DNA of 64,000 nucleotides from Ruminiclostridium cellobioparum DSM 1351 = ATCC 15832 (GTDB lineage Bacteria > Bacillota > Clostridia > Acetivibrionales > DSM-1351): the NCBI RefSeq assembly GCF_000621505.1, contig NZ_JHYD01000030.1, positions 1 through 64,000 of the forward strand. Direction: 5' to 3'. The translations under genes were made by a program, and so were the position numbers. The notes beneath the pieces were generated by a model that did no database searches, had not been told where the DNA came from, and saw nothing but the letters and a program-made list of their open reading frames with translations. Shown one piece after another: positions 46,021 through 54,245 of this stretch; within the stretch, counting starts at the first letter, position 1; each line of letters starts with the position of its first letter.

Positions 46021-46267
46021 ATCAACTGGTAACTTCCGTACTAACTTCATGCAATAAGGACGCACCCAAAACAGTTACGAAAATTGTATCGCCTCATTTA
46101 AAACGGTTTTGCCGTCGCTCAAACTCGACATCCTGTCTTGATTTGAAGCTCAAAGCAACGTCCTGTTGCTTTGCCGGCAAAACCGCTTTATCTTCGTCGA
46201 CAATTTACCGCAACTGTTTTTAACCGTGCATCTTATTTCATGAAGTTGTACTCGCGTACCAGTTGAT
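46021..46267 (-). repeat. Large structured intergenic element, family A, copy 2
   Basis: A 247-bp element with perfect 11-bp terminal inverted repeats ATCAACTGGTA/TACCAGTTGAT. On the minus strand the layout follows the copy at 33636: outer GTACAACTTCATG...AATAAG, middle stem AACAGTT/AACTGTT, inner stem AAAGCGGTTTTGCC/GGCAAAACCGTTT. Two central hairpins have loops AGGAC (GCAAC/GTTGC) and AGGAT (GAC/GTC). TTTGAGC and AGGATGTCGAGT are shared with copy 1. The remaining intergenic DNA (45879-46020 and 46268-46502) is AT-rich and shows nothing further. Confidence 0.7.
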
Positions 46268-46502
46268 TCTGATTAAATCAATCTGTAAAAGCAAAAACAA
46301 AATTTCAATTAGCATAACAGGTTAATTTAATCTTCTCTCCCTTTTATAAAGTTGTTTCTATCTTGAAATACAGCTTCAAACCAGGCTCTCCATTGATGGA
46401 TACCCACCTCTCGCACATTTTTGAAGCGATCTTCAAGTATTGCAATATTATTACAACTGTAAGCAGATAAGTTAAAACCGGCACAACACACATAGTTTTA
46501 TG

Positions 46503-47915
46503 CTATTCTTTGTGCCTGAATTGTCCGGGCGTTACTCCGGTGGTTTTCTTAAAAACTCTGATAAAGTAAAAATAGTCCGAATATCCGCATTTTGCAGCTA
46601 TTTCGCCCTGGGAGTATTCCGTCTTCTGCAGAAGTTCCTTTGCATAATTCATTCTCATTTTAGTAATATAATCGGTGAAGGTCATTCCCAGCTCTTTTCT
46701 GAAAAGCTGACTTATATAGTTTGGATTGATGACAAAATCCTGGGCCAGACTTCTGATGGATATATCCTTGAAAAAGTTTTGATTTATGTAATTGATGATC
46801 TTCTTAAAATACTCATTGCGTACTTCATCTGTAAGAACATTAATGTTAGTTCCCATAAATCCCGTAATTTTTTCTTTTATATATTCAACCATGGTATACA
46901 TATCTATAAATAAATAACATAAATCATCAAAGTTATAGACATATTCCTCATAACAGTCCTCGCCCAGATTTCTGATGCTGAATTTAACATAGCCGTTGAA
47001 AATATTCATGGCATGCTTTATTGACAGCCTGCCGTCAACAGCGTTTCTGTAAAAATTGTCCAGATGCCTGACCAGCTCGCTTAAATCCATCTTCGTAAAA
47101 GCATTTTCATATTTTGCCATTAAAGTCTCAATATCAATATTATTACCGTTAATTCCGTTAGTAATTTTTCTGGTACCGGTGGTGAAAAACTGATATGCCA
47201 GTGTAAAGGCCTCGTCTATGTATTTCCTCATGCTAAATGCGGAGTACGTTCCTTCGTATATTCCCACACCCTTGACCCCTTCCGGAATTGCTTCAATACT
47301 ATGGGCTATGCTGCTGAAGTCCTCGTATTTTCCAATATAAATTGTTTTATTGCTTCCCGTCTTTATAGCGGTATATTGCTTATTTTCAATGGTGAGCTCC
47401 TTACCTATGGAAGCAACAATAACAATCTTGTCACCTTCGGCTATTCCATTGGATGTGAAGTATGAGTCCAACTGGTGCCGGGCTTCGGAGGTTTCCTCCT
47501 CCAGCAGCGGAATTATGTCGGGCTTTTCTTTTCTTCCGCCATTGATAAGTATTTTGGCGGCCTTCCTGAGAACTTTGGTGATCTCTTCATCATCAAAGGG
47601 TTTCAGGCAATAGCCCACGGCCCCGTAGTCAAGAGCTTTTCTGGCATATGCAAATTCCGCATATCCGCTTATAACAACAAACAGAATATCCTTGTGTATT
47701 GCCTGGACGTTTTTGATAAGCTCAAGTCCGCTCATGCCCGGCATCCGAATGTCGGTAAAAACAAGGTCCGGTTTTATCCGGCAAATCTTCTCGTAGGCCT
47801 CAACACCGTCCCTGGCACTGCCCGCAACTTCAAAGCCGCAGCTGTTCCAATCAGTGCCCATAAGCAGGCTTTTAACAATAAACTCCTCATCATCAACAAT
47901 CAAAACCTTATACAT
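46503..47915 (-). CDS. Response regulator with AraC-type output domain (YesN-like), locus 2
   Basis: A 470-residue transcription factor. The receiver has VLIVDDEEFIV, phosphoacceptor Asp in PDLVFTDIRMPG and Lys in AVGYCLKPFDDEE. The C-terminal AraC domain has ISIRSLAQDFVINPNYISQL and YSQGEIAAKCGYSDYFYFIRVFKK, with the final TPGQFR typical of the family. ATG at 47915 follows GGAGGGTGT. The kinase gene ends 27 nt upstream. It probably controls the GH16, transporter and phosphorylase genes of locus 2, on which it directly borders. Confidence 0.93.
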   Translation of the reverse strand: MYKVLIVDDEEFIVKSLLMGTDWNSCGFEVAGSARDGVEAYEKICRIKPDLVFTDIRMPGMSGLELIKNVQAIHKDILFVVISGYAEFAYARKALDYGAVGYCLKPFDDEEITKVLRKAAKILINGGRKEKPDIIPLLEEETSEARHQLDSYFTSNGIAEGDKIVIVASIGKELTIENKQYTAIKTGSNKTIYIGKYEDFSSIAHSIEAIPEGVKGVGIYEGTYSAFSMRKYIDEAFTLAYQFFTTGTRKITNGINGNNIDIETLMAKYENAFTKMDLSELVRHLDNFYRNAVDGRLSIKHAMNIFNGYVKFSIRNLGEDCYEEYVYNFDDLCYLFIDMYTMVEYIKEKITGFMGTNINVLTDEVRNEYFKKIINYINQNFFKDISIRSLAQDFVINPNYISQLFRKELGMTFTDYITKMRMNYAKELLQKTEYSQGEIAAKCGYSDYFYFIRVFKKTTGVTPGQFRHKE

Positions 47916-47942
47916 ACACCCTCCGTCTCCTCTATCACACAT

Positions 47943-49742
47943 TTAAACCCCTATCCCCGGAATGGTAATTGTGACTCTTGTGCCCTCACCTTTCCTGCTT
48001 TCAATATTCAATCCAAATTGGATTCCGTATGTAAGCTTCAACCTGTTATTTACATTATATATGCCTATGCTGTCACCCATGGTTCTGTCCTGTTTTTGTT
48101 CAGACAAAATATGAGGAGATTCGGCCAGTTTGGCTTTTATTCTGTCAAGCTTTGCCTGATCTATTCCCAGTCCGTTGTCCTCCACCCATATGAGAAGCTT
48201 GCCGTCTTCAAACTTACTTCCCACCCATAGAATACCCTTGTCTCTTTTTGGTTCAATCCCATGGTAGATGGCATTTTCCACCAGGGGCTGCAAAATCATT
48301 TTGAGAATATCTGCATCCAGTGTCCTCTCCTCAAAATCAAAGTTGGCTTCAAGTCTGCTGCCGAATCTTATTATATGTATCTGAATGTAAGCACGGATAA
48401 TGTTGATTTCATCGTTCAGCTTCACAATATTTGACCCGTTTGCACTATACCGGAATATAAGCGCCAGCGCCTTTGACATCTCATACAGTTTGTCCACACC
48501 CTCTTCAAGAGATATGCCCTTCATAACCTCCAGCGTGTTATACAGGAAATGGGGATTTATCTGGCTTCTCAAATATGCAAGCTCGGCCTTGTCCTTCTGC
48601 AGTTCCACCTCGTAGAGCTTTGAGCTGGTTTCAAACAGACGCCTGGTCAGGTTATTTATTTCATTCATCATACTGTTAAACTCATATTCCAGAATGTTTA
48701 TTTCCGAGCTTCCCTCAAGTTTTACCTTCTTCCTCAGATCCTTTATACTTCCTGATTTAATATTGTTCATAAAGAATATGAGCTTCTGAATGGGCTTTGT
48801 AATATTATTTATTGTGAAAAAGAATAAAAGACATATTATAATTATGGACATGGAAAAAATTTTAAGTATTCTGGCCCTTGTTTGATCAATCTCCGAAAAC
48901 AACTGTTTTTCCTGAACAAAGCTTACTATTTTGCCCTCGATTTCAGGAATATTACTCATATTAACAATGTATTTGTACCCGTTTATTTCAATAATCTGCT
49001 GGGAGGAACTGTTTTTCTGGTTGAACAGCAAATCCTTGATCCCCTGGTTGTTGTTAATGCCCAGCGGGTCTTTAGGTGCATACAGCATCCCGTTTTTATC
49101 CATCAGGTAATATTTGATTTCGGTATTGTTTGATATTTTGTTTATTTCATTAAAAATGGAATTTAGATCAACCATTATTGAGGCAAAGCCAAGCTTTTTG
49201 GCAAAAGATTCGGAATCGTAGGAGGAGTAAAAGTACATCCCGAACATGAAGAACATTTTACTGTCCTTATTGAATATATTCAGCTTTTCAAAGCCGGTAT
49301 TATAGATTTTCCCATCGTCGGGAACCGACTTCATAAGATCCCGTACAACATCATAATTGCCGTTCATTGTAAAGTATTTTCCGTTCTCACCGATTATGGC
49401 AATATCAAATATGTCCTTCTTGATATTTACCATGTTACCTGCCATAACCGTCAGGGCCTGTCCTGCAGTGTAGGAATCCATCAGGGAATTGCTTGAATAT
49501 ATTTTTTGTGTATTTGTATCATATCCGATATTCTGCAGGATGCTTCTCAATTCCTGTGTGTATCTTGCAACACTATACTGGATGGTTGAAGTCATTTCGG
49601 CGGTATAATTCTTATTTTTTCTTACCATTATATCCGAAATGCTATAGTAAGACTGGGACAATATGGCTATCAATACAATCAGAGTCAGCACTCCGTTAAT
49701 TATAAGCTGCGTGGTAATGGGTAATTTTTTAAAAAACCTCAT
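47943..49742 (-). CDS. Sensor histidine kinase (YesM-like), locus 2
   Basis: A 599-residue membrane kinase. Membrane segments near 10-32 and ~285-305 frame an extracellular sensor. A HAMP region (KPIQKLIFFMNNIKSGSI) follows, then the phosphoacceptor motif QINPHFLYNTLEVM and ATPase motifs LKMILQPLVENAIYHGI and IWVEDNGLGI. ATG at 49742 follows GGGAGGGAAT. A family B palindrome lies 49 nt upstream; its TTGAAA can serve as the -35 box for TATAAA 18 bp later. It forms a two-gene operon with the YesN-like regulator. Confidence 0.93.
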   Translation of the reverse strand: MRFFKKLPITTQLIINGVLTLIVLIAILSQSYYSISDIMVRKNKNYTAEMTSTIQYSVARYTQELRSILQNIGYDTNTQKIYSSNSLMDSYTAGQALTVMAGNMVNIKKDIFDIAIIGENGKYFTMNGNYDVVRDLMKSVPDDGKIYNTGFEKLNIFNKDSKMFFMFGMYFYSSYDSESFAKKLGFASIMVDLNSIFNEINKISNNTEIKYYLMDKNGMLYAPKDPLGINNNQGIKDLLFNQKNSSSQQIIEINGYKYIVNMSNIPEIEGKIVSFVQEKQLFSEIDQTRARILKIFSMSIIIICLLFFFTINNITKPIQKLIFFMNNIKSGSIKDLRKKVKLEGSSEINILEYEFNSMMNEINNLTRRLFETSSKLYEVELQKDKAELAYLRSQINPHFLYNTLEVMKGISLEEGVDKLYEMSKALALIFRYSANGSNIVKLNDEINIIRAYIQIHIIRFGSRLEANFDFEERTLDADILKMILQPLVENAIYHGIEPKRDKGILWVGSKFEDGKLLIWVEDNGLGIDQAKLDRIKAKLAESPHILSEQKQDRTMGDSIGIYNVNNRLKLTYGIQFGLNIESRKGEGTRVTITIPGIGV

Positions 49743-49790
49743 ATTCCCTCCCAATGGGTAACTCAGTATTTATAACTTATAACCTTTGCG

Positions 49791-49834
49791 CGTTTCAACG
49801 AGGCAAAGATGGAGGACATCTATTGCCTCGTTAT
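49791..49834. repeat. Palindromic repeat family B, copy 2 (upstream of locus 2 kinase)
   Basis: Arms AACGAGGCAA (49797-49806) and TTGCCTCGTT (49823-49832) enclose an inner hairpin AGATG/CATCT. The flanks GCGTTTC and TTATG match the other copies. On the minus strand the outer edge reads GTTGAAACGC; its TTGAAA lies 18 bp before TATAAA, a plausible promoter for the kinase gene 49 nt away. Orientation is opposite to copy 1. Confidence 0.75.
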
Positions 49835-49916
49835 GTTTAGTATATCATATCAGTTTAACAGAGTTTATTACAATGAATATGTCAGCATAATTTTTCTTAA
49901 CATTTATTGGGAGGGC

Positions 49917-49951
49917 ATAAAAATATTGCTGCCTGTCAATGGGACAGCAAT
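49917..49951 (-). terminator. Terminator of the sugar-acid operon
   Basis: On the minus strand the stem ATTGCTGTC/GACAG-AGCAAT (with a small bulge) is followed by ATTTTTATG. It starts 34 nt after the stop of the PTE-family gene and ends locus 3. Confidence 0.75.
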
Positions 49952-49984
49952 AAAAAACTTTATAGCCGGAGTGTGTTATCAATA

Positions 49985-50938
49985 TCAGGCGACCCTAATT
50001 GACAGAGCCTTTGCAGGATTCTCGCAGGTCAATTTATTTATCTCCTGTCTTGATATGCCTGCATTAAGCATCTTAAATATAAAATCATTGAGAATGTAGT
50101 CCAGTCCAATCATTCCGCCGTAGCTTGACAGGCGCTGGTTTGTGGTATCGAGACCAATCAGGATCTGTGAAGCGTATCCGGTACCAATAAGTTTCAGGAG
50201 CAATTCTATTTCTTTTTCATCACTGTGGTACTTAGGTCTTCCGATGGTGTCATACTCCAGAAAAACCCCGGCCTGAACCATCTCAATATGAAAGGAGGGA
50301 TCATAAAATGCACGGTCCAGGTGGCATAATATAATACCTGATGCAGGAACCTTTAAATCGGTAAGGAACCGTACCACGCTTAATGCATCATTTCTGTTCT
50401 CCATATGGCACATGACAGGTGCCCCCGTCAGCAGCGAAACTTCTGCTGCCGAGGAAAACAGTTTTTTGTGTTTATCGTCTACACCGTTCCCCTCAGCTGC
50501 CGTCTTAATAATTCCGGCCTTTGCCCCCGTCCTTAACAAGGGAGCTCCGGAGTCGCCGTCAGCAAACATTCCGATTTGCATTTCGTCCAGGAACAGCTGT
50601 GTCAATTGGTTCTGACTTATTTTATAAATCCAATGGTCAGCTTCATAGAACACAAGTTTATGAAATCCGGTAGATGCAATAATATTAACTCCCGAAGCTT
50701 GTGATGCCCTCATGAGATAATCGGCCATCCTTCCGCAGCCCACAGGCTGGGCATCCACAATGCCTCTCCCGCCCGACTCTTTGTACAGGAGCAGTTCCCG
50801 GGTCGACTTATCCAGGTCATCCATATATAATGCCCGGTTGATATCATAGGATTTGCCCCTTCGTATAAACAAATGCTCATGACACTGGCAATAACCCAAC
50901 TCATGCTGGTTTATACTGCCTGATACTGTTTGGATCAT
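49985..50938 (-). CDS. Phosphotriesterase-family metal-dependent hydrolase (possible lactonase)
   Basis: A 317-residue amidohydrolase-superfamily enzyme with the PTE-type binuclear metal site. It has His20 and His22 in CQCHEHLF, the carboxylated-lysine candidate in KAGIIKTAAEG, later histidines in PVMCHMEN and IILCHLDRAF, and the catalytic Asp in ILIGLDTTNQ. Family members include lactonases and phosphodiesterases. Here, last in a sugar-acid operon and 4 nt after the aldolase gene, opening of a sugar lactone or of a phosphorylated lactone is the best guess. ATG at 50938 has an AGGG-containing site. Confidence 0.85.
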   Translation of the reverse strand: MIQTVSGSINQHELGYCQCHEHLFIRRGKSYDINRALYMDDLDKSTRELLLYKESGGRGIVDAQPVGCGRMADYLMRASQASGVNIIASTGFHKLVFYEADHWIYKISQNQLTQLFLDEMQIGMFADGDSGAPLLRTGAKAGIIKTAAEGNGVDDKHKKLFSSAAEVSLLTGAPVMCHMENRNDALSVVRFLTDLKVPASGIILCHLDRAFYDPSFHIEMVQAGVFLEYDTIGRPKYHSDEKEIELLLKLIGTGYASQILIGLDTTNQRLSSYGGMIGLDYILNDFIFKMLNAGISRQEINKLTCENPAKALSIRVA

Positions 50939-50942
50939 AAAA

Positions 50943-51587
50943 TCATTCCCTCGCCAGTTTGATTCTTTTAATAAATTCTTCAGCAGTCCGGGTTATTGCA
51001 TCAAAATCACCTGTCCTGGCACCTGCTGTCAGACTGCCTCCTGCTCCCACAGCCACGGCTCCGGCCTTGATCCATTCTGCAACATTTTCAGCACTGACTC
51101 CCCCTGTAGGCATAAGCTGTGCATGGGGCAAAGGTCCCTTGATTGCTTTTATGATCTTAGGTCCGAACAATTCTCCGGGGAATATCTTCACAATTTCGGC
51201 ACCTGCCTCCATACATTGCACCGTCTCCTTTATTGTCATTGCTCCCGGAATGTAAGCTATATTATATCTCCCGCATAATTTCGCTGTTTCGGAATCGAAG
51301 CAGGGACTTACAATATATTGTGCTCCAGACAATATGGCTATTCTGGCAGTTTCCGAATCCAGCACTGTTCCTGCGCCGATAAGTACTTTTGCAGCATCAT
51401 AGCTGGCTGTCAACTCTTTAATTATACTTTCAGCACCCGGTACGGTAAAAGTTATTTCAATTGAAGTAACACCGCCCTTGACACAGGCTTCAATTATTTT
51501 TGAAGCCTCCCCGGCACTTTCTGCTCTTATGACGGCAACCAATCCGGCCTCTTTAATACTTTTGATAATTTCACTTTTTGTTTTCAT
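50943..51587 (-). CDS. eda: KDPG/KHG-type aldolase
   Basis: A 214-residue class I aldolase that splits 2-keto-3-deoxy-6-phosphogluconate (or 4-hydroxy-2-oxoglutarate) to pyruvate. The Schiff-base lysine is Lys134 in AEIVKIFPGELF and Glu44 lies in SIEITFTVPGA. YIVSPCF and LMPTGGV are the other conserved blocks. The Arg found after the Glu in the enterobacterial enzyme is absent, as I recall for the Thermotoga-type form. ATG at 51587 follows GGAGGGTATT. It implies that the operon's substrate ends as a 2-keto-3-deoxy acid. Confidence 0.93.
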   Translation of the reverse strand: MKTKSEIIKSIKEAGLVAVIRAESAGEASKIIEACVKGGVTSIEITFTVPGAESIIKELTASYDAAKVLIGAGTVLDSETARIAILSGAQYIVSPCFDSETAKLCGRYNIAYIPGAMTIKETVQCMEAGAEIVKIFPGELFGPKIIKAIKGPLPHAQLMPTGGVSAENVAEWIKAGAVAVGAGGSLTAGARTGDFDAITRTAEEFIKRIKLARE

Positions 51588-51660
51588 AATACCCTCCACA
51601 TGTTACTGGAATCTTTCAAGCCGCCAGCATGCAATTTACTCGAAACGGCTTGAAAGTTAA

Positions 51661-52635
51661 CTATTTTTGTATATAACACCCGTTTACAATAAAACGGCAG
51701 TCGTCCTTCCCTGACAGGATATCTATCACGTTCTGCGCCGACATCAGAGCCATCTTTTCAACTGCCTCACCGGTATGTGCTCCGGCATGGGGTGTTGCTA
51801 TTACATTATTAAATTCAAACAGAGGGGATATTCCCGGAGGTTCCTTATCGAATGCATCCAGGCCCATCCCTCCGATTTTTCCCGATTTCAACCCGTCATA
51901 TGCTGCCTGCTCATTTATGAGGCCGCCTCTTGAAGTATTAATAATAATTACTCCGTCCTTCATCCGGCTAATGGCATTTTCATTTATGATATTAAGAGTG
52001 TTTTCTGTAATTGGAAGATGTAAAGATATGAAATCAGACTGGCTTATTACTTCTTGCAAAGTACATTTCCTGATATTGTGTTCATTTGCAAAATTCTCAT
52101 CAAAATAGGGATCATAGGCAAGGATATTCATTGAAAACCCCCTGGCGCGCAGTGCCACTGCTTTTCCTATGGCTCCGAGCCCAAGAATCCCCATTGTCTT
52201 TTTGAATATTTCCTTGCCGGAGGTTCTGGGCCATTTTTCAGTTTTAACCTGGGAATCCAGAAAGGTTATTTTCCTGGCAACAGCTATCATCAGCCCTATT
52301 GCCATATCTGCAACCGATTCCGAGTTGGCGCCCGGTGTGTTTGTAACAAGGATACCTCTTTCTCCGGCCGCCCTGATATCAACTCTTTCAAAACCGACTC
52401 CGTATCTGGAAATTACCTTTAAACTATCCGGAGCTTTTTTTATCACATTTTCAGTTATATAATCAAGACCCGCAATATACCCGTCAACACCATCCAGCAG
52501 CGGAATCAGTTCTTCTTCGGTCAGCGGATGGCCATAGGGATTGAATACGACCTCATCGGCAAAATCCTCTATCAGCCTGACAGCTTCAGAATTTTTATTG
52601 TTTCCTAATGAAGTCGGTGTAACCAAAATCTTCAT
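51661..52635 (-). CDS. D-isomer-specific 2-hydroxyacid dehydrogenase (phosphoglycerate dehydrogenase-like)
   Basis: A 324-residue NAD(P)-dependent dehydrogenase. The dinucleotide motif is GILGLGAIGKAVALRARG, with the acidic end YDPYF favouring NAD. The catalytic Arg is in NTSRGGLINE, Glu in LDAFDKEPPG and His in IATPHAGAHT. No serine-binding ACT domain is present, so it is unlikely to be a biosynthetic SerA. ATG at 52635 follows AAAAGGGTGAG. Its place between the cupin and aldolase genes suggests oxidation or reduction of a sugar-acid intermediate. Confidence 0.9.
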   Translation of the reverse strand: MKILVTPTSLGNNKNSEAVRLIEDFADEVVFNPYGHPLTEEELIPLLDGVDGYIAGLDYITENVIKKAPDSLKVISRYGVGFERVDIRAAGERGILVTNTPGANSESVADMAIGLMIAVARKITFLDSQVKTEKWPRTSGKEIFKKTMGILGLGAIGKAVALRARGFSMNILAYDPYFDENFANEHNIRKCTLQEVISQSDFISLHLPITENTLNIINENAISRMKDGVIIINTSRGGLINEQAAYDGLKSGKIGGMGLDAFDKEPPGISPLFEFNNVIATPHAGAHTGEAVEKMALMSAQNVIDILSGKDDCRFIVNGCYIQK

Positions 52636-52661
52636 AAACTCACCCTTTTCATATTCAATTT

Positions 52662-53246
52662 TTAATCCCATTTTGGATTATCACGGACTACAGGTACGCC
52701 GTTCTCTTCAACGACTATCTTTCTGTAGCCTTTTGTCTCGATGGTTTTATAATCATGTCCGGCGTCTGCTCTGAAGGTAAAGAAGGTAATAAAGGGTTCT
52801 TTTCCCGTATTGATACTTCTATGTGCATATCTCTGCGGAACGTAAACGACTTTTCCGGGGGTAAGTTCCTCCAGTTTCCAGTCCCCCTCCGGATTTTCCA
52901 GAAGCATATATCCCTTCCCGCTTAAACAATAATACACTTCGGCTGTTTCAAGAATACTGTGAAAATGTCCTTTTGTCATGTAATATTCGTTGCCTACCTT
53001 TCCGGGGTAGGTAATGCTTGTGCCAAAAGCCAGATCTCCTGAATTTTCCGGAGCTCCCAGCTCATAAAATTCATATATTACGGGATCATCTTTCTCCAAA
53101 ACAGCTTTACATGCCCCGGTATCCGAGAACATATTTTTCATCTGGGACAGCTTTCTTTTGGTAGAGTTTTTAGTGCCGGACAGCCCGTTAATCAAATCAA
53201 AATCAACAGTAAACGCCTGATCCCAGTTTGTCTCAATGTCATCCAT
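52662..53246 (-). CDS. Cupin-type glucose-6-phosphate isomerase family protein (archaeal PGI type)
   Basis: A 194-residue cupin homologous to archaeal-type phosphoglucose isomerase. The metal ligands fit at His94, His96, Glu103 and His142 (TKGHFHSILETAEVYY; VPQRYAHRS), the same spacing I recall for the Pyrococcus enzyme. It isomerises an aldose/ketose phosphate, or possibly a related uronate as KduI (another cupin) does. ATG at 53246 follows AGGTG. A GTG three codons upstream is possible. It lies 10 nt after the dehydrogenase-like gene. A second-type PGI in such an operon suggests a substrate other than ordinary glucose 6-phosphate. Confidence 0.85.
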   Translation of the reverse strand: MDDIETNWDQAFTVDFDLINGLSGTKNSTKRKLSQMKNMFSDTGACKAVLEKDDPVIYEFYELGAPENSGDLAFGTSITYPGKVGNEYYMTKGHFHSILETAEVYYCLSGKGYMLLENPEGDWKLEELTPGKVVYVPQRYAHRSINTGKEPFITFFTFRADAGHDYKTIETKGYRKIVVEENGVPVVRDNPKWD

Positions 53247-53256
53247 ATATATCACC

Positions 53257-54195
53257 TCACCTTAAACTGTTTGCAAGTTTTTCCAGTCTTTCGAGTTTTT
53301 CACCTTTTATATCAACATGGAATACTTCTGATATAACCTGAGTCCAGCCATGTATAAAATAGATCCATCCGTCCTCAATAAATAAATTGCGCTTTTCCTT
53401 TTGTTCCCCGGCCTGAACCATAAATTTCAGGTCACCGCGGTAATTGAGTTCCCATACAAGGCTGTTTTCAGGAAACAGGCATCCGTCGGTAAGAGGTGAC
53501 CCTGGCCTGTCCTTGCCCAGCCCTGTCGCATTTATTATTAAAGAATATGGCTTCATATTTTTCATTACTTCATCGTTATCCTTTGCTTCGGGGCATAAAT
53601 AGTACTCCAGCTTTACGCCAGGGTGCATGCCGTCCAGCTTGGCTTTTGCAGAATCCAGCCTTTCCCGGCTTCTGTTGGTAATAATTATTTTGGAGGGAAT
53701 ATTATCCCCGTGTTCCTTTTTCATGAGATATGAACTTATGGCCAGGGCACTTCCGCCTGCTCCCATTATCAATACCTCGCCGCCATGCTCCTTCCAGAAG
53801 TTTTCTGGAATAAAGTTCTCCATGGCCAAACCGCTGGAAATAGGGTCCTTTGCATAACCTTCCAGCCTTCCGTCCTTTTTGGAGATGGAGGACAATTCTT
53901 CGAACATTTCGGCGTATGTATCAAGATATTCGAAGCTTCTTCTGGCGGCATTATATAAATCTAATTTATGGGTGGTGACCAAAGCTCCAAGAGACAGTTT
54001 GTCGTTTTTGATAAACTCTACGGTATCACGGTATTTTTGCGGATCGGCATGAATTTCAATATCTATTCCCTTTATAACCGCATCCTTTAAACCAAGTTCC
54101 TCCGCCCATAGAGGAAAGACTTTCATAATAGATGATTTTGTTGTTGTAACGCCTATAAAATACATTGTAGGCTGCGTTGCGCTGGTAAATTCCAT
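53257..54195 (-). CDS. Divergent shikimate dehydrogenase-like oxidoreductase
   Basis: A 312-residue protein with the two-domain AroE fold. Lys77 in VTTHKLDLYNAA corresponds to the catalytic Lys of the VT.PHK motif and the Asp in EGYAKDPISSG to that of the NTDG motif, but surrounding residues differ from true AroE. The nucleotide-binding stretch is VLIMGAGGSALAISSYL; TNRSRERL downstream hints at NADP. The C-terminus is longer than usual (IEDGWIYFIHGWTQVISEVF). ATG at 54195 follows GGAAGG. Its position in a sugar-acid operon argues against a role in the shikimate pathway; a carbocyclic or sugar-acid substrate is likely. Confidence 0.75.
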   Translation of the reverse strand: MEFTSATQPTMYFIGVTTTKSSIMKVFPLWAEELGLKDAVIKGIDIEIHADPQKYRDTVEFIKNDKLSLGALVTTHKLDLYNAARRSFEYLDTYAEMFEELSSISKKDGRLEGYAKDPISSGLAMENFIPENFWKEHGGEVLIMGAGGSALAISSYLMKKEHGDNIPSKIIITNRSRERLDSAKAKLDGMHPGVKLEYYLCPEAKDNDEVMKNMKPYSLIINATGLGKDRPGSPLTDGCLFPENSLVWELNYRGDLKFMVQAGEQKEKRNLFIEDGWIYFIHGWTQVISEVFHVDIKGEKLERLEKLANSLR

Positions 54196-54245
54196 ATAAA
54201 CCGCCTTCCTGTCTATAAATTTTATATATAAATTGTGGTTATATA

